From: Rosellinia necatrix
Taxonomy: Eukaryota > Ascomycota > Sordariomycetes > Xylariales > Xylariaceae
Direction of reading: 5' to 3'
DNA length: 64,000 bases
Assembly: GCA_021209875.1 (NCBI GenBank)
Contig: JAGYVD010000005.1
Coordinates: 1,178,001 to 1,242,000, forward strand
Both the position numbers and the translations under genes were made by a program. Position 1 is the first letter of the stretch; each line of letters opens with the position of its first letter. Under the pieces are notes generated by a model. The model searched no databases, was not told where the DNA came from, and saw only the letters and a program-made list of their open reading frames with translations. Below are positions 24,819-36,396 of the stretch, one piece after another.

Positions 24819-26030
24819 GATGTCGGGGCTAGGAGTGGTAAAGTCTACGCAGGCAGTAGGTAGTAGGCAGAAGATGGCAGACGGCGGACGGCGATGAGAT
24901 GATGAGGGGAAAGAGGAACGGCCTGGGAGGTCATACAGGTGTGTCGACTGTTGTTGGATCCTCAGCTGCTCGGACGCTCACCCCGTTCCTCCCCGCATCA
25001 GTCTCATGTCACACTCGTGGCTATACTCAATATAGTGATGAGGGGTTTCCCGCAGCAGGTCGACTTGAAACAGCCGGCAGTCTGCCGGCTCAGCCGGAGA
25101 GCTATCTGATAACCTGGGTATCACCTTGGTATCTATTCCCCGGCAAATGTTCGCTCTTTACCCGTCATCCCATCTTGCCGCTGTCCTGCCGCTGTCCTGC
25201 CGCCATCCTGCGAAAAGAGACTGAAAGGGAGAACCATCACTTTCGGTTCTAACTAATTCGCTGGCAACTTGAACATTTGTCCAGAGCGCTTGTCCGCTTG
25301 GCTGCAGGCCATGTTGCCTTGATTAGGACCGATCAACAGAGATGCGACATCGACCCAGTTTGGTGATGTCGGAGATGGGCCTACCAGGTCAATAGCTGCC
25401 CGAGCCGCAACGTCTCCTGCTTCTTCGACGCCCAGAGTTGTCCCATCTCAGACCAGATCACGGAACCACCCGCCACCTTGGCACTCCGTGGAGTGGATAG
25501 GTTTAATCAAAAACATTTCCCGGAATGACGAGGCTCGGGCCGAGACCATGACGATATCTCATTCACAGGGTCCTGTATCGCCGTTCTGGGGAGGGAGGGA
25601 AGCGCGAATCACAGGATGACGATGCAATGCGGTACATGGCAATATAGGTAGATAGCCGACCTGTATGGGAACGGGGACAGGTATTGGCGCCCATCATTGG
25701 ATCTGCGCCAAGTAAGAGGATAGGATATGGGACGAAACAAGATCGTACGGAACAAGATCACCAAATACCAGAACCAGGCACCCAGGTTCCTTTCGGGTTA
25801 CACCCGGGGGCGGGCACTGTCATGCAGGGGCAAACACAATACATGTGCATGGTTAGAAGACATGTACCGATATTATCGCCAGCAACCGCAGCCGGCAGGG
25901 GAAATAACCTTTCCCAGTGCATCTTGCTGGCATGTGACATCCCCGGGGTGTTTTAGGTAGTGTGTCTATACATGATACCTACGCCTAAGGGGAACCCAAG
26001 AACTATCACGAAGACTTTATCTGGGTAGAA

Positions 26031-26061
<31 letters not shown>

Positions 26062-26765
26062 TATACACATACATATATATACACTTACAGGTCTCCCCCT
26101 CGATAGCCCCGGCTGCCGGGTAGCTGGTTATATGCACCTCTGTTTCAAGCATTCTCAATCGTTTGAACGAGAACCATCGCTAGAACTTAACATTTCGATA
26201 TCCCTCATAGAAATGGATTGGTAGATGACGAACCATCTAGACTAGGATGAGTTAAAAGCTCGAGTCGGGTGTCGCATCTCAGATCCTGTCTGGGACGAAC
26301 TTCAACTCTGTCAATTTGGCCACACTATCAGATAACATCTTGTTTCACCTGCTAAATCACCCAAACCCTCCAATGAGAGATCCCGGCTGCGTAACAAGGT
26401 CCGCCTGATATTCCCCATACTATCCCACATACTTCCCCTCTTACCGCTGATACTACATATACACATATATCATAGCTTTCAACCATCATACCCTTCGTCG
26501 TAAAATAACTGGTTCTATGTTAATAATGTCACAACCTTCACTCTCGTACAAGGCCAGGCCCGCCTATTATGACATGAAGTTTATAATTAAGTCGTGTTCC
26601 AGACTCGATGCGCAGACCCTAGACTCCCAATCCGTCCCGTACATGAGAATCGCGAGACCAAATCAAAAATCGGAGCCTCGGTGCCCTGAGACCCCGCCAC
26701 CGTCTATACAGAAAGAACTCTATCATCCGTCTTTGATGCCTTGGGAACTCAATATGTATACCTAA
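24819..26765. other. Intergenic, promoter of the ALDH gene and 3' side of the transporter
   Basis: No exon, RNA gene or repeat family found apart from the AT microsatellite at 26,030. Short open frames here have no protein-like composition and no splice partners. Confidence 0.55.
26030..26083. repeat. (AT)n / (ATAC)n microsatellite
   Basis: About 54 bp of alternating A and T with a few ATAC interruptions, in the intergenic region downstream of the sugar transporter. Confidence 0.9.
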
Positions 26766-28950
26766 TTAGTCGTCTCCTTGGTCTAGTGCCGTATATCTAG
26801 CACCACTGGCTGGGCTGCTACTGGAGCCACGGGTTTGCCCAACCATCCTGCTTAGCCACTCGCCCACGCGGCCCCGCGAGTTGCGACTCTCGGACCGCAG
26901 TCGCGGCGTGGGCTTGCCGTCTATGATCTGAACCGCCGGTGGATCGACGTCCAACGAGGCAATGGCGGTATCCGATCCAAGTGGTCGTCCTCGAAGATCG
27001 AGCGATGGCACCGGAGATCCAGCTCGGATAAATGAGCCGGTTTCGGATCGAACCCCAGGGGTCCCAATGGCCGTGCTAGCGTCTCCGAACAACGAGTCCA
27101 TATCCTCTAACCTTACGCCACAGGTCTCGGGGTATATGAAGTACACTATTGCGGGTTAGTCAAGGTGCTCAGGGGTCTCGGGAGGCCGGAGGGCACCTAC
27201 CAACTACAAAACTGACAACGCAGAAAAAGGCGTGGAGCAAGTAGAGCCGCCACTCGATCCATTCCTGAAGAATGGGCGTCATTTCTCCCACAAGCCAATT
27301 GAAAGCCCAGTTGGAGGCCGTGGATAGACTGGCTCCTTTGGATCGAATGCTGAGGGGGAGAATCTCTGGCGGGTAGAGCCATGGAATCGGACCCCAAGAA
27401 TATCCAAACGCAGCGTTGTATATCATGACGAAAACGACAACCAAAGTGGGCGTAGACTTAATATCCAGGTAAAGGAAGTATGAAACCAAACAAAGCGCGA
27501 TAGCCATAGCAACGGCGCCGGACAAGAGGATGACCCGACGGCCCCATCGGTCCACGATGTACCAAGGAGGAATTGTAGAAAGCAGATACGTGATGCCGTT
27601 AATTCCTGTCATTTTGATAGCATCGTGGCCAACCCACCCGGCTGATTCAAAAACATAGGGCGCATAATAGGAAATGACGTTGATGCCATTGAGCTGAGCG
27701 AGGGCTTGTGCTGACATGGCAATGAACACCCGAGTCTTGTAACGACGGAACATCTCGCTGTAGCTCCGCTCGCCTTCCATGCGCTGAAGCAGAACGTTCA
27801 TCTTGATCTCACGGTATTCCTCTCTCGCTTTGGGATCATGGACATCGCCTCCACCGTAGAGGTTTGCTATAACGACAATTCCCTCCTCGTCGTGGTCGTT
27901 GTCAAGCAGCCACCTTGTAACTGGTTAATATGACGGAGAGAGAAGTGGAAGTATGGGGGGAGGAGATAGGGTCGTTTACCTCGGCGACTCGACAATTACC
28001 AAGCTACCCAAGCCTAAAAGAGCACCCATGACACATTGCATTAGGAGAGGAATGCGCCATGATAGGTTGCTATCTATATAGCCGCAAAAATAATCTACCC
28101 ATATTGATGTAGTGTAACCAATGATGTTCCCTGAAAATTCAATGCAAGCAAGTTTACCTCGATTGTGAGGGGGTGAGATCTCAGATTGATAGACGGGCAC
28201 GATGGTCGAAAGCGTGCCAACGCCCAAGCCAGCAATTATTCTGCCCAGCATCATCATTGGCATATTGGTCGCAAAAGTTTGTAGAGCCCCGCCAACGAAG
28301 AATATCATGGAGCCATAAAGAATAGTTTTCCGGCGACCGATAATGTCACCCACTCTCCCAACGATGAGAGACGAGATAAAGGCTCCGACCTCGAGAATGG
28401 CAACCATGGTCCCGATTTCGGCTCTGGAGGGGTTGTTGAAATAATCTCTGAAGTATGGGCCACTAATGGGTCGGGTTAGCTAGCGTCAGAGGCCCTGCCG
28501 GCCGTGATAGGACATGGGGACATACGTGATGATGCCAGACATAACGCCCTGGTCGTATCCGAATAGAAATACACCTAGTGAGACAAAGATGCTCGTGAAA
28601 TAACTGGGACGGGTCAGCGACACGTGGTTCAACATGGCATGGCTGGGATGGGGTGGGATATCGTACATGAGGGCCTTGCCCGTGAAACCGTTTATCCCCG
28701 TGCCCGGCATGATGGCGGCTATGCAACGTTCTCCTCGGGATATGCGGCGCAGAGGGACGTCGGGGATGTGAATGGCCTCCTTGTCGAAGAGGCCGGCGTT
28801 CGATCCAGAGCGGGAATAGCTGTGCTCGTCGACGGAACGCTTGAACTGGACGCGTTTGGTATGCTTAGGATGACGCTTCAGGGGACCCGAGATGAGGTCG
28901 TGGTGGAGGGAGGTGTCGGCGAGACTCTTGCGTAGGGGGGTCCTCGGCAT
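26766..28950 (-). CDS. MFS sugar transporter (SP family), N-terminus uncertain
   Basis: Exons on minus 28950-28526, 28462-27980, 27913-27201 and 27145-26766 are in phase and give 666 aa from ATG 28,950. Plasma-membrane 12-helix sugar:H+ symporter or facilitator. Visible: GVFLFGYDQGVMSGIIT in helix 1, GRVGDIIGRRKTI (RxGRR loop), the PVYQSEISP(P)HNRG sugar-porter signature, IVESPRWLL, QLNGINVISYYAP in helix 7, VDRWGRR, WGPIPWLYPPEILPLSIRSKG and the PETCGVRLEDMDSLF end, followed by a long Ser/Arg-rich cytosolic tail. The start is doubtful. Upstream of 28,941 protein-like sequence (HERRSDDDSSSAGSDSWTDT ... EQLADAEDP) continues in another frame, open back to a stop at 29,372. It would join the main frame if the run of six G at 28,935-28,940 were five. 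No ATG occurs in that upstream stretch, so a further 5' exon would then be needed. Confidence 0.9.
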
Positions 28951-29374
28951 CTGCCAACTGCTCGGCGAGGTCGCCCGTGTCGGTCCAGGAGTCGGAGCCG
29001 GCGGAGGAGGAGTCGTCGTCGGAGCGACGCTCGTGCGAGTGACGAGGACGCCGATGGTGGTCAAGCAATGACGTCGACTGGCCGTGATCCGGTCGCGAGG
29101 GCAAGGTGCGGAGGGGGATGTTGGAGGGAAGACGGTTGGGGGTTGAGGGAGGAATTTTGGAAGAGATGGCGCTGTTTCGCAGCAGCGCCGACCCGCAATG
29201 ATATTGATGTTGATTGAAAGGGGAATGGGAGGTCGCGGACGGGGTGGAGAGAGAGGGGCTTCTGGTGGTCGCCCTGGATCTGCCTGGACTAGAGTTGAAG
29301 AAGCAATCAGCTGTCGTCGACCTGGCCCGATGACCATCGGCATGCAGCAGCGCGGGTGGGACTGCCGTGACCTA

Positions 29375-32300
29375 GGGCCTGTCCACAGTACATACAGAAG
29401 AGGCGGAAGTCCAGCCGGCCTGCCTCGGATGCCCAGGTATGCCGAATGTAGTCGGTACGTGTATATGCGCGTGTGTGCACGTATTCTGCACCTACGTACT
29501 TCGTTACTTCGTAGCGTATGTAGGTGGTATGTAGGTGCTGGTAGGTGGCAGGTGGCAGGTGGCGGTAGCGGTAATTACCCCTGGAGCCAGTACTTCACAG
29601 GTACAGGAGGAAAGGTTATTTTACACTGGGTGAACCAAAAAAAGGAAGAATGAACGAATGCCTAGTGCCTAGTGTGAGGGTGCAAAGAAAAGAAGAGCCA
29701 CTGTCACGCGGTTAGGGTGTGATGTCGACGGGAAACGGGAGTGAGAAAAAGAAATATAAGTAATTAAATGATTAGCAATAGGCTGAGGTTTGACGTTTGA
29801 GCTATGATAAGATGTAGTTGTTGCACCTCCTTATTACCTACGCAGACCTACCTAGCAGTTTTACCTGGGACAGATCGCTCCCAGTACCCAGGTACAGTGG
29901 GTGTAGCTACGGTGCCCCCCTGTGTGTTCATTAATCTTGCTAGCACGGTCTCGTCTTGCCTGCTGCATTTGCCCCCCCAGATCTTCCTCTGAGTTGTCGC
30001 TTTTCCAGGAGAGCAAGAGCGCAGTTGTACACTAAGGAAAAGGTACATTTACCAAGCACCTACCTTGTATATGGCTACCGGGTAAGGAAGGACATAGGCG
30101 GATGTTGCGGCCGTAGACTGTGTGGAGCCAACCCGTCAGCCATTGCTCATCTTTTGGATGTATTTGGTAATGACCTGTTCTCTCTGTCTTGGCTTCTCCA
30201 GTAAGATGTCGAGGAAGACCAAGAGGACGGGGAGCGGATGATTATGAGAAAAAAAAAAAGGGCTCTTGGTGATCTACAGTACATCCATTTATCGTATTGA
30301 CTTTCGGAGAACTTGCCTTTATTGATTTCTTGACAATAACAAGCATGGGAGACTGCTAAGGTATCGGGAAATCAAGTGGACACTTGTCTAATGAATGGCG
30401 ATACAGGCATTTACGAGTACACTGTATGATACAGACAGATATGATAACTATACAAGCTTTAGTGTGGGCTGTCTGCCTAGGTTAGAGTAGGCCGCTACCA
30501 AATATCGGTGACAATACAGGCATGCATAGGCCATAATCGCAGCACATAGCACATAGCATGCTCTAGATAGAATAGATAGTTGCAATTGGATTACGGCAAG
30601 AAGTTAAACAAGTGCAGACACTGCTGTTCCGAGATACGCATATTCAAGCCCACACCCCCCACAACGCATATGTAACCGAGTCACCGCCATGGATCGTAAC
30701 TTGTCTGCAGTCGGTTTCTGCGTCACTGTGACCGTTGTCGGATGATTGCAAAAGTTGTAACTACTCACTTCATTTTTCGGAAGGTTTCTTTATCCTCTCA
30801 CATCCAGATATTTTCCTGCTCTGCGGAGTGGTTCGGAGTGGGATTCATTAATTTTTAAAAAAAGGCTTGATTAGGAGCGGATAGAGGTTACTTACATTAC
30901 AGGTATGTTGTCATTCTACGAAGTACTTCTTACATAGTATAGGCTACGGACAAGACTTAGTATTGCCTAATTGAGCCCTAGAACATACAAGTATACTACA
31001 AGATTGTTCGAACTATTATTGCGTCACAACACTAGGCTTAAACGGCATCTTGGGGATAAAAAAACGATCATATGTAGTAGGTATGCACCTATGTACAAGT
31101 AGTACCGGCATTCATATGGATATGGTAAATGCATGTCGGCCAGTCTGATGAGATTTTGAGAACATTTCCTAGATACCCCCTCGCTTCTCATGATATGTAG
31201 CTTGCGTTGTGGTAGCCGGTCACGTTCGTGGGAATACTCGTCACATGGCCCACTGGTTGCTGATCATCCAGGCCCCTATGACGATAGCCTCGGCATAACA
31301 AAATCCATGAGGTGCTTGGGTAGGCTGACTATGGTAGGCCGCTAGGGGTAATACCTAAGGGCCAACCTCCTCTAGAGGTGCTCAATATGCCAATTATGTA
31401 ATTCTGTGCACCTGCTGTTCCTTAGAATTGAGGTCGGTGCCACCAGGACTGGTAATCTGGGGGCGCCAACATTGTGGCGTGGACTAGCTCTACTCCAAGG
31501 ACGCTCATAAAAGTGGTAGCCAATCCGATTAACATGGTAACTACTTGGTAGTGAACTTGAAGGCTAGATTGTATCTAGATTAAACATATTATTCTGAATT
31601 GATTTTCCCTGTTTAGGTTAGGGGATTGCGGGTTACAGGTTGGCAAACCGTCTTAGTTAATAATATTTCGATAAAGTTCACCTAATAAGGCTACCTCTGG
31701 CGGCTAAGAGAACCCTTCGGACAGCCGCTGACCCCTCCATAAGCTGCGTCTTTGTGGTTGTATCCGTTCGGCCAATACCAAGGACTATTATTGTATGGAT
31801 CGGACTTGATACACGCATGATGATATCAAGTGGCTCAAACCTCACCTCCTTACAACCATTAGCCGCCTCCCCCTCCCTTCCCCTCAGTGAGGGCGCACCC
31901 CTCTAACCTCAAGCCAAGAACAACCCGCCAAAAACAAGCAATATCGTCTTCTCTATATCTAACTTTTGGAGATTGGCTAGATGGTTTCTACGGTATAAAT
32001 ACTTGTAAGAGAGACGGGTAAATCGTTGCTAAATGAGGTAACTGGACCAAGAATGATGCAGATGCACCGAAAGATCCGGATTGTGATAATAACAGCATAA
32101 CAAAAAGCTCCAACGAGCTTTAGCTTGTATTATAGCTATGCCACGCTTACTGATAATGCAGGTCATCTTGGGGCGCCACCACTGAGCTTTTTTCTATCCT
32201 AGGAGTGGGGGTTTAGAGCCAGTTACTCAATTCACCCCATGAAATAAACAAATATCAACGTTGGCTGTTTCCAGAGTCAAGATACCTATGCAATTACGTA

Positions 32301-34021
32301 TATCTAAAAATTCATGTTCGCGGAAGTGGTGCCGGAATAGCAAAATAAGATTGGCCTGAAAAGGAATCTGACCAAGGTTGAGTTTCGAGGTTCCATATTT
32401 TTGGTTTCATATTAAGGAAGTGGGCGGTACAAGCTGATGCAGCCTTACGACAGTCCTTCACACCTAACTTAGAAAAGAAGTTGCACGTGAAGAACGAATT
32501 ATATTTATACATATGCATATGTGCGCAGTCAACAAGGATGGCATAGGGTGAACTCAAAGCCCTCGGAAGAAAACCTATCGACAGTAGTGATCTGGATCTA
32601 TACAATACACGCCCAACCACCTAATCTACGCACATAGCGCAGCACATTAAGTATATATTAATGCCATGTATGTCATACAATAGACCAGCAAAGCAACGGG
32701 CCATCTCAGTCATTAAAGTTTCATGCGCTAGCCGCCCCCAGATCTCGATGCATTTCTGGGGCTAGCTTACCGAGCGCAGTCAGTGTGTGCTGGCTACATG
32801 CACATACATTACCTCTTCGACTGCATATATAGCTACTGCACGGGTCCAAAACAGGTTGGAACGAACCCGCCCTGCCTCTTCAGCACACATTTTTGGTGGC
32901 CGCCAACAGCAGCAACACTTTGAACCACTACCTATGTGTGCTGAATCATAAACTAGCACTAAATTGAGCACTACACCACTGGCAAATCCCCAACTCAATT
33001 GAGAACGTGATTGATGAGCTTGAGTCGAGTCAAGTCTCGGGAAGTCGACTATTGGTGATTCTAGTGCATCTCGTTCTGGCAGAAGTCGGTACTTCCAGGT
33101 ACTCTGCTATATATGGGAGGGTGGCGTAGTGCGGTGTAGTGCGGTGTAGCATAGCGTACCTAGGTAGTATACGCGTTCCTCATGGGGCAGATGGGGGAGG
33201 TTAGCGTTCTCACTAGGATCGGTACCTTGCTGTTCTTAGTCTTGTTACGGGAGGGAGTGGGCCTACTCATTTAAAGAAACAGCCATTCATACAAGCAACC
33301 CGCCACAAACCCCAGCCTACCGCCAGCAACAGTCACATCCGAGGCGGGCCTAATCTTGAGTTGGTCAGGTCCTCGCCTCAGTAGAATCGCCATAACAACC
33401 GCCTGCTGCACCCAGCCTCCCCCAAAGCCTTCTCTCCTCTCACACCTCGCGTGCAAAAAACACATCTACCTCCTCCTCCGTCGTCCACACCCACCGAGGT
33501 CGAGGCAGGGGCGACAATCCGAGCATCGATTACCGGGCATCGAACACAACCCGAACGCGCATCTTGCAGAGGACCCGAAAGACTGGCAATTGAAGGGGGG
33601 CGGTGAAAAAGGCGCACTACACCAACTAGTCAACTAGAACAAACACCGAACGGCGTGCAGCGACGGCCCCGATTTTCCGTTTGTGCCTCGAGAGCCCAGC
33701 CACTCGCGCAGTTGCGATCCTGTTTTCAGCCCGTTTTCAGCTCTCACCGCATCGCTCAGGCTACACCCACTTTACAATTGCCAGAAGTTGTTGCTTGGAA
33801 CTTTCGTAGAGTTTCATAGGAACATACCTTGGCCATTGTGTGCAGATCGACAACCCGCCTCTATCAACCGATTTATCGTATAGCCTACCACCGCCCGCCT
33901 GCTGCTACCGTTCGTCCCCTTCGCGACTCAATCGCGAATTGTAGAATCTGGCCCACACCTTTTTTTAATTTTTATAGTTCACTATTAAAGCCGCGGCATC
34001 ATCGCCCGCGCATATTCACAA
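29375..34021. other. 4.6-kb intergenic region without a supported gene
   Basis: Both strands searched. Frames of up to about 100 codons occur, but none has a fungal-protein look, a plausible ATG context together with splice sites, or a recognisable motif. No tRNA with A and B boxes was recognised. It contains several copies of the CCTA/TAGG-type tetranucleotide motif (29,440-29,570; 33,150-33,175). It may hold a divergent promoter for the transporter and the Chs7-family gene, or a long non-coding transcript. Confidence 0.5.
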
Positions 34022-35230
34022 ATGGGTAGCACCAAATTCGGGAATTTCGAGGTACGGACTAGACTTGCGCCCGCGCACCCGGCGAACCTCCGTCGAACAA
34101 TTACGCCGGGAATAACGCTAACGAGGGGCCATTGGCGATGAACAGGACTTTTGTAGAGACTCGACACTCCCCGTTTGCAATGTACGTGTATCTCCAGGTG
34201 ACATCTGTGGGGTGGCCCGCATCGTTAACATGGTATCTTCAGGTCCTGACCACAGACCACAGCCAAATTGGCCCATGGGGCGGATGTGTATTGAAGGGCA
34301 TCCCGTTGAAGGGTGGGGAGCACCTGGGTAATCTTGGTGCGTGTCTAAGGGTTACGTGAGGACGATGCGCCCTTTTCTAACACAAAACAGGCTCGATTAT
34401 ACTGTGCGCCATAGCTATATTAGTGTCGGCGGGTCTATGGTTCTTTTCGGAAAGAAAAAAGGCTGCTGTCGGCCGCAGGTGCGAGAGGGTTCCCTAGATG
34501 GTCGCGGGGTGATACTAACATTTGTTTTAGGGAAATGCAACTGTTCCTGCTTGGGTTCATGATCATCGAGGTAGCCGAGATCTTTTCAGTGGGCGAGTTC
34601 CCATTGCCCGACTCTGTCCGAATCGTATGCACTATTCACAATACAACTTGGGCTAGTAGGCGAGACTAATAGGCACGGCAGGCATTTTCGGGCATACACA
34701 TTGGAATGATTATTGCGACGACCTGGATTCTTCTCATGAATGCGATCGTCGGCTTCCAGATCTTGGATGATGGGACACCTCTATCACTAGGCCTGATCAC
34801 TATCTCTGCTGCCATCCTTTTTGTTGGCACCGGCTACATCACTTTGGATACGGGATTCGGGTGGACGGGCGAATTCGACAGCAGCTATCAATCGCCCAAC
34901 CGAAACATCGCCCTCTATGTTCTTTATCAGCTGGTGCCTCTCATCTTCCTTGTCGCATTCTACGTCCTCGAGGCCGTCCTGGTCTTGCGCATCCTTGGTG
35001 AGGTGCGGCCATTGCTCTACTTGACTGGTGCGGCGATTCTGTTTGCGCTTGGCCAGATATTCAACTATGTCATTAGTCCGTACATCTGCGACGGAACGGC
35101 GGGCAAAATTGATGGGGCGCTCTTCGAGACCCTCTTCACCCTGCTTGCCGTCATTATGGTCTGGGTGTTCTGGTCCAGTATCACCGAGGACGACTGGCCG
35201 ACTGGTGTAGCAGCGTCGGGCTACCCTTAA
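34022..35230 (+). CDS. Chs7-family chitin synthase export chaperone-like protein
   Basis: Six exons, 34022-34051, 34146-34181, 34243-34336, 34391-34478, 34531-34624 and 34682-35230, all GT-AG and in phase, give 296 aa. The start MGSTKFGNFEDFCRDSTLPVCN is the typical Chs7-family N-terminus. It is followed by CVLKGIPLKGGEHLGNLGSI and about seven hydrophobic segments, with SERKKAAVGRREMQLFLLGF, NAIVGFQILDDGTPLSLGL, NRNIALYVLYQLVPLIFL and the end ITEDDW. In yeast, Chs7 is an ER membrane protein that folds chitin synthase Chs3 for ER exit. This sequence looks like the second, CHS7-like paralogue found in filamentous fungi rather than the direct orthologue, and its client is unknown. The first two exons encode only 22 residues and were placed by motif and splice phase. 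Confidence 0.85.
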
Positions 35231-36396
35231 TTTTCTTTGGCCACTGAGTTAACACGGCGTCGGAGTTAAGGTTTAGTGGCATACCCGTTTGTTTTCCATT
35301 ACGCGGACAACGTTCCGTGAGCGACACACTTGTGAACAGCGAGCACAAGCTTGCTGGGATCTGATTTGCCCATACACGACCTCTTTTTGTTTTCACTCGA
35401 ACTGGATTGGAGAGATAGCGGCTGGATGCGCGACGCGAAGCAACACGAAACAATAAGGAGGGAGAGGTTGAAGAAGCATGATTGAAGTATACCCCAAGAC
35501 GTCCAACTAATGTACATGATGTCGTATGATAGAACGAAGTCGGTGCACGAGGCATAATGAAACGTTTGTATTAAGTGGAATGAAATAATCTCGTTCATCT
35601 AAGGAATTAATTGTCCTTATTCCTTTCTGTTGGAAAAATACGACTACCCACTACCTATATTAGCATAGATCAGAGTACCTATATATAGCGACTTAGCTAC
35701 CTGGGCACCTGTGCAGGCATAGCAGCACACCCGGGAGATAAATTCTTGCCTTGCTACCTCCCTCTACTAATAACCGCGATGCTGTAGTTATCTCTAAAAG
35801 ACATTTCGTCATTGTGGGGTGCTTTGCAGCGGCACAGCACGTACCCACGTACCTAAACCTGGTAGGTACTTACGTACACTACCTACCTGCCTATACAGCA
35901 ATACCTAGGTACCTACCTAGGTAGGTAGTTAGTTCGCTTGGGTACGGTTAAGTGCTACCTAGGTAGGATTGGGGGTCATGGAATTTCCTTGAGAGTGCTA
36001 ATTTATAGTGCATACAAGGCTGTGATATTGAAGCCGTGCCCCCAGGCTCTGTAGCCTTGCATTTCTTTTTCTTTCTTCATTCCATTTGTTCATCCCGAGT
36101 CTGAACGCGCCGCCCATAATAACACCAGGACACCCCGTTCTACCTGTTCCGCGCTTGGAGCCCATCTATCATAAATGCCTTCACCCTGACCTTCCGACCT
36201 TCGACTTGGGTCGCCCAGCTCTCCCTAGCATCATCGTTACCTATCGTCGTCGATACGCCGCCGATACGCCGCCGCACATGCGCCCCCTGGACGTGGTAGC
36301 ATAGCCTGAGTCATACCGCGACCGTAGAATAAGGACCCCATCCCCTCCCCACACGGTTGGTTGTCACGCGACCCTGCCCCGTACGACGCGACCGAA
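35231..36396. other. Intergenic, 3' UTR of the Chs7-like gene and promoter of SSL1
   Basis: No exon seen. It contains a dense palindromic cluster of the tetranucleotide motif (ACCTACCTAGGTAGGTAG and variants, 35,840-35,965). Confidence 0.6.

Noticed and set aside
28951..29343. ATG at 29,343 as start of the transporter
   Set aside because: The stretch it adds in that frame is Pro/Arg-rich without protein character, while the other frame over the same DNA looks like a real N-terminus.
30900..31050. Possible tRNA T-loop (GTTCGAAC at about 31,003)
   Set aside because: No pairing T-arm or acceptor stem and no A box at the right distance.
34022..35230. Microbial-rhodopsin or GPCR-like seven-helix protein
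   Set aside because: The N-terminus MGSTKFGNFE and the conserved blocks match the Chs7 family; no retinal lysine motif is present.
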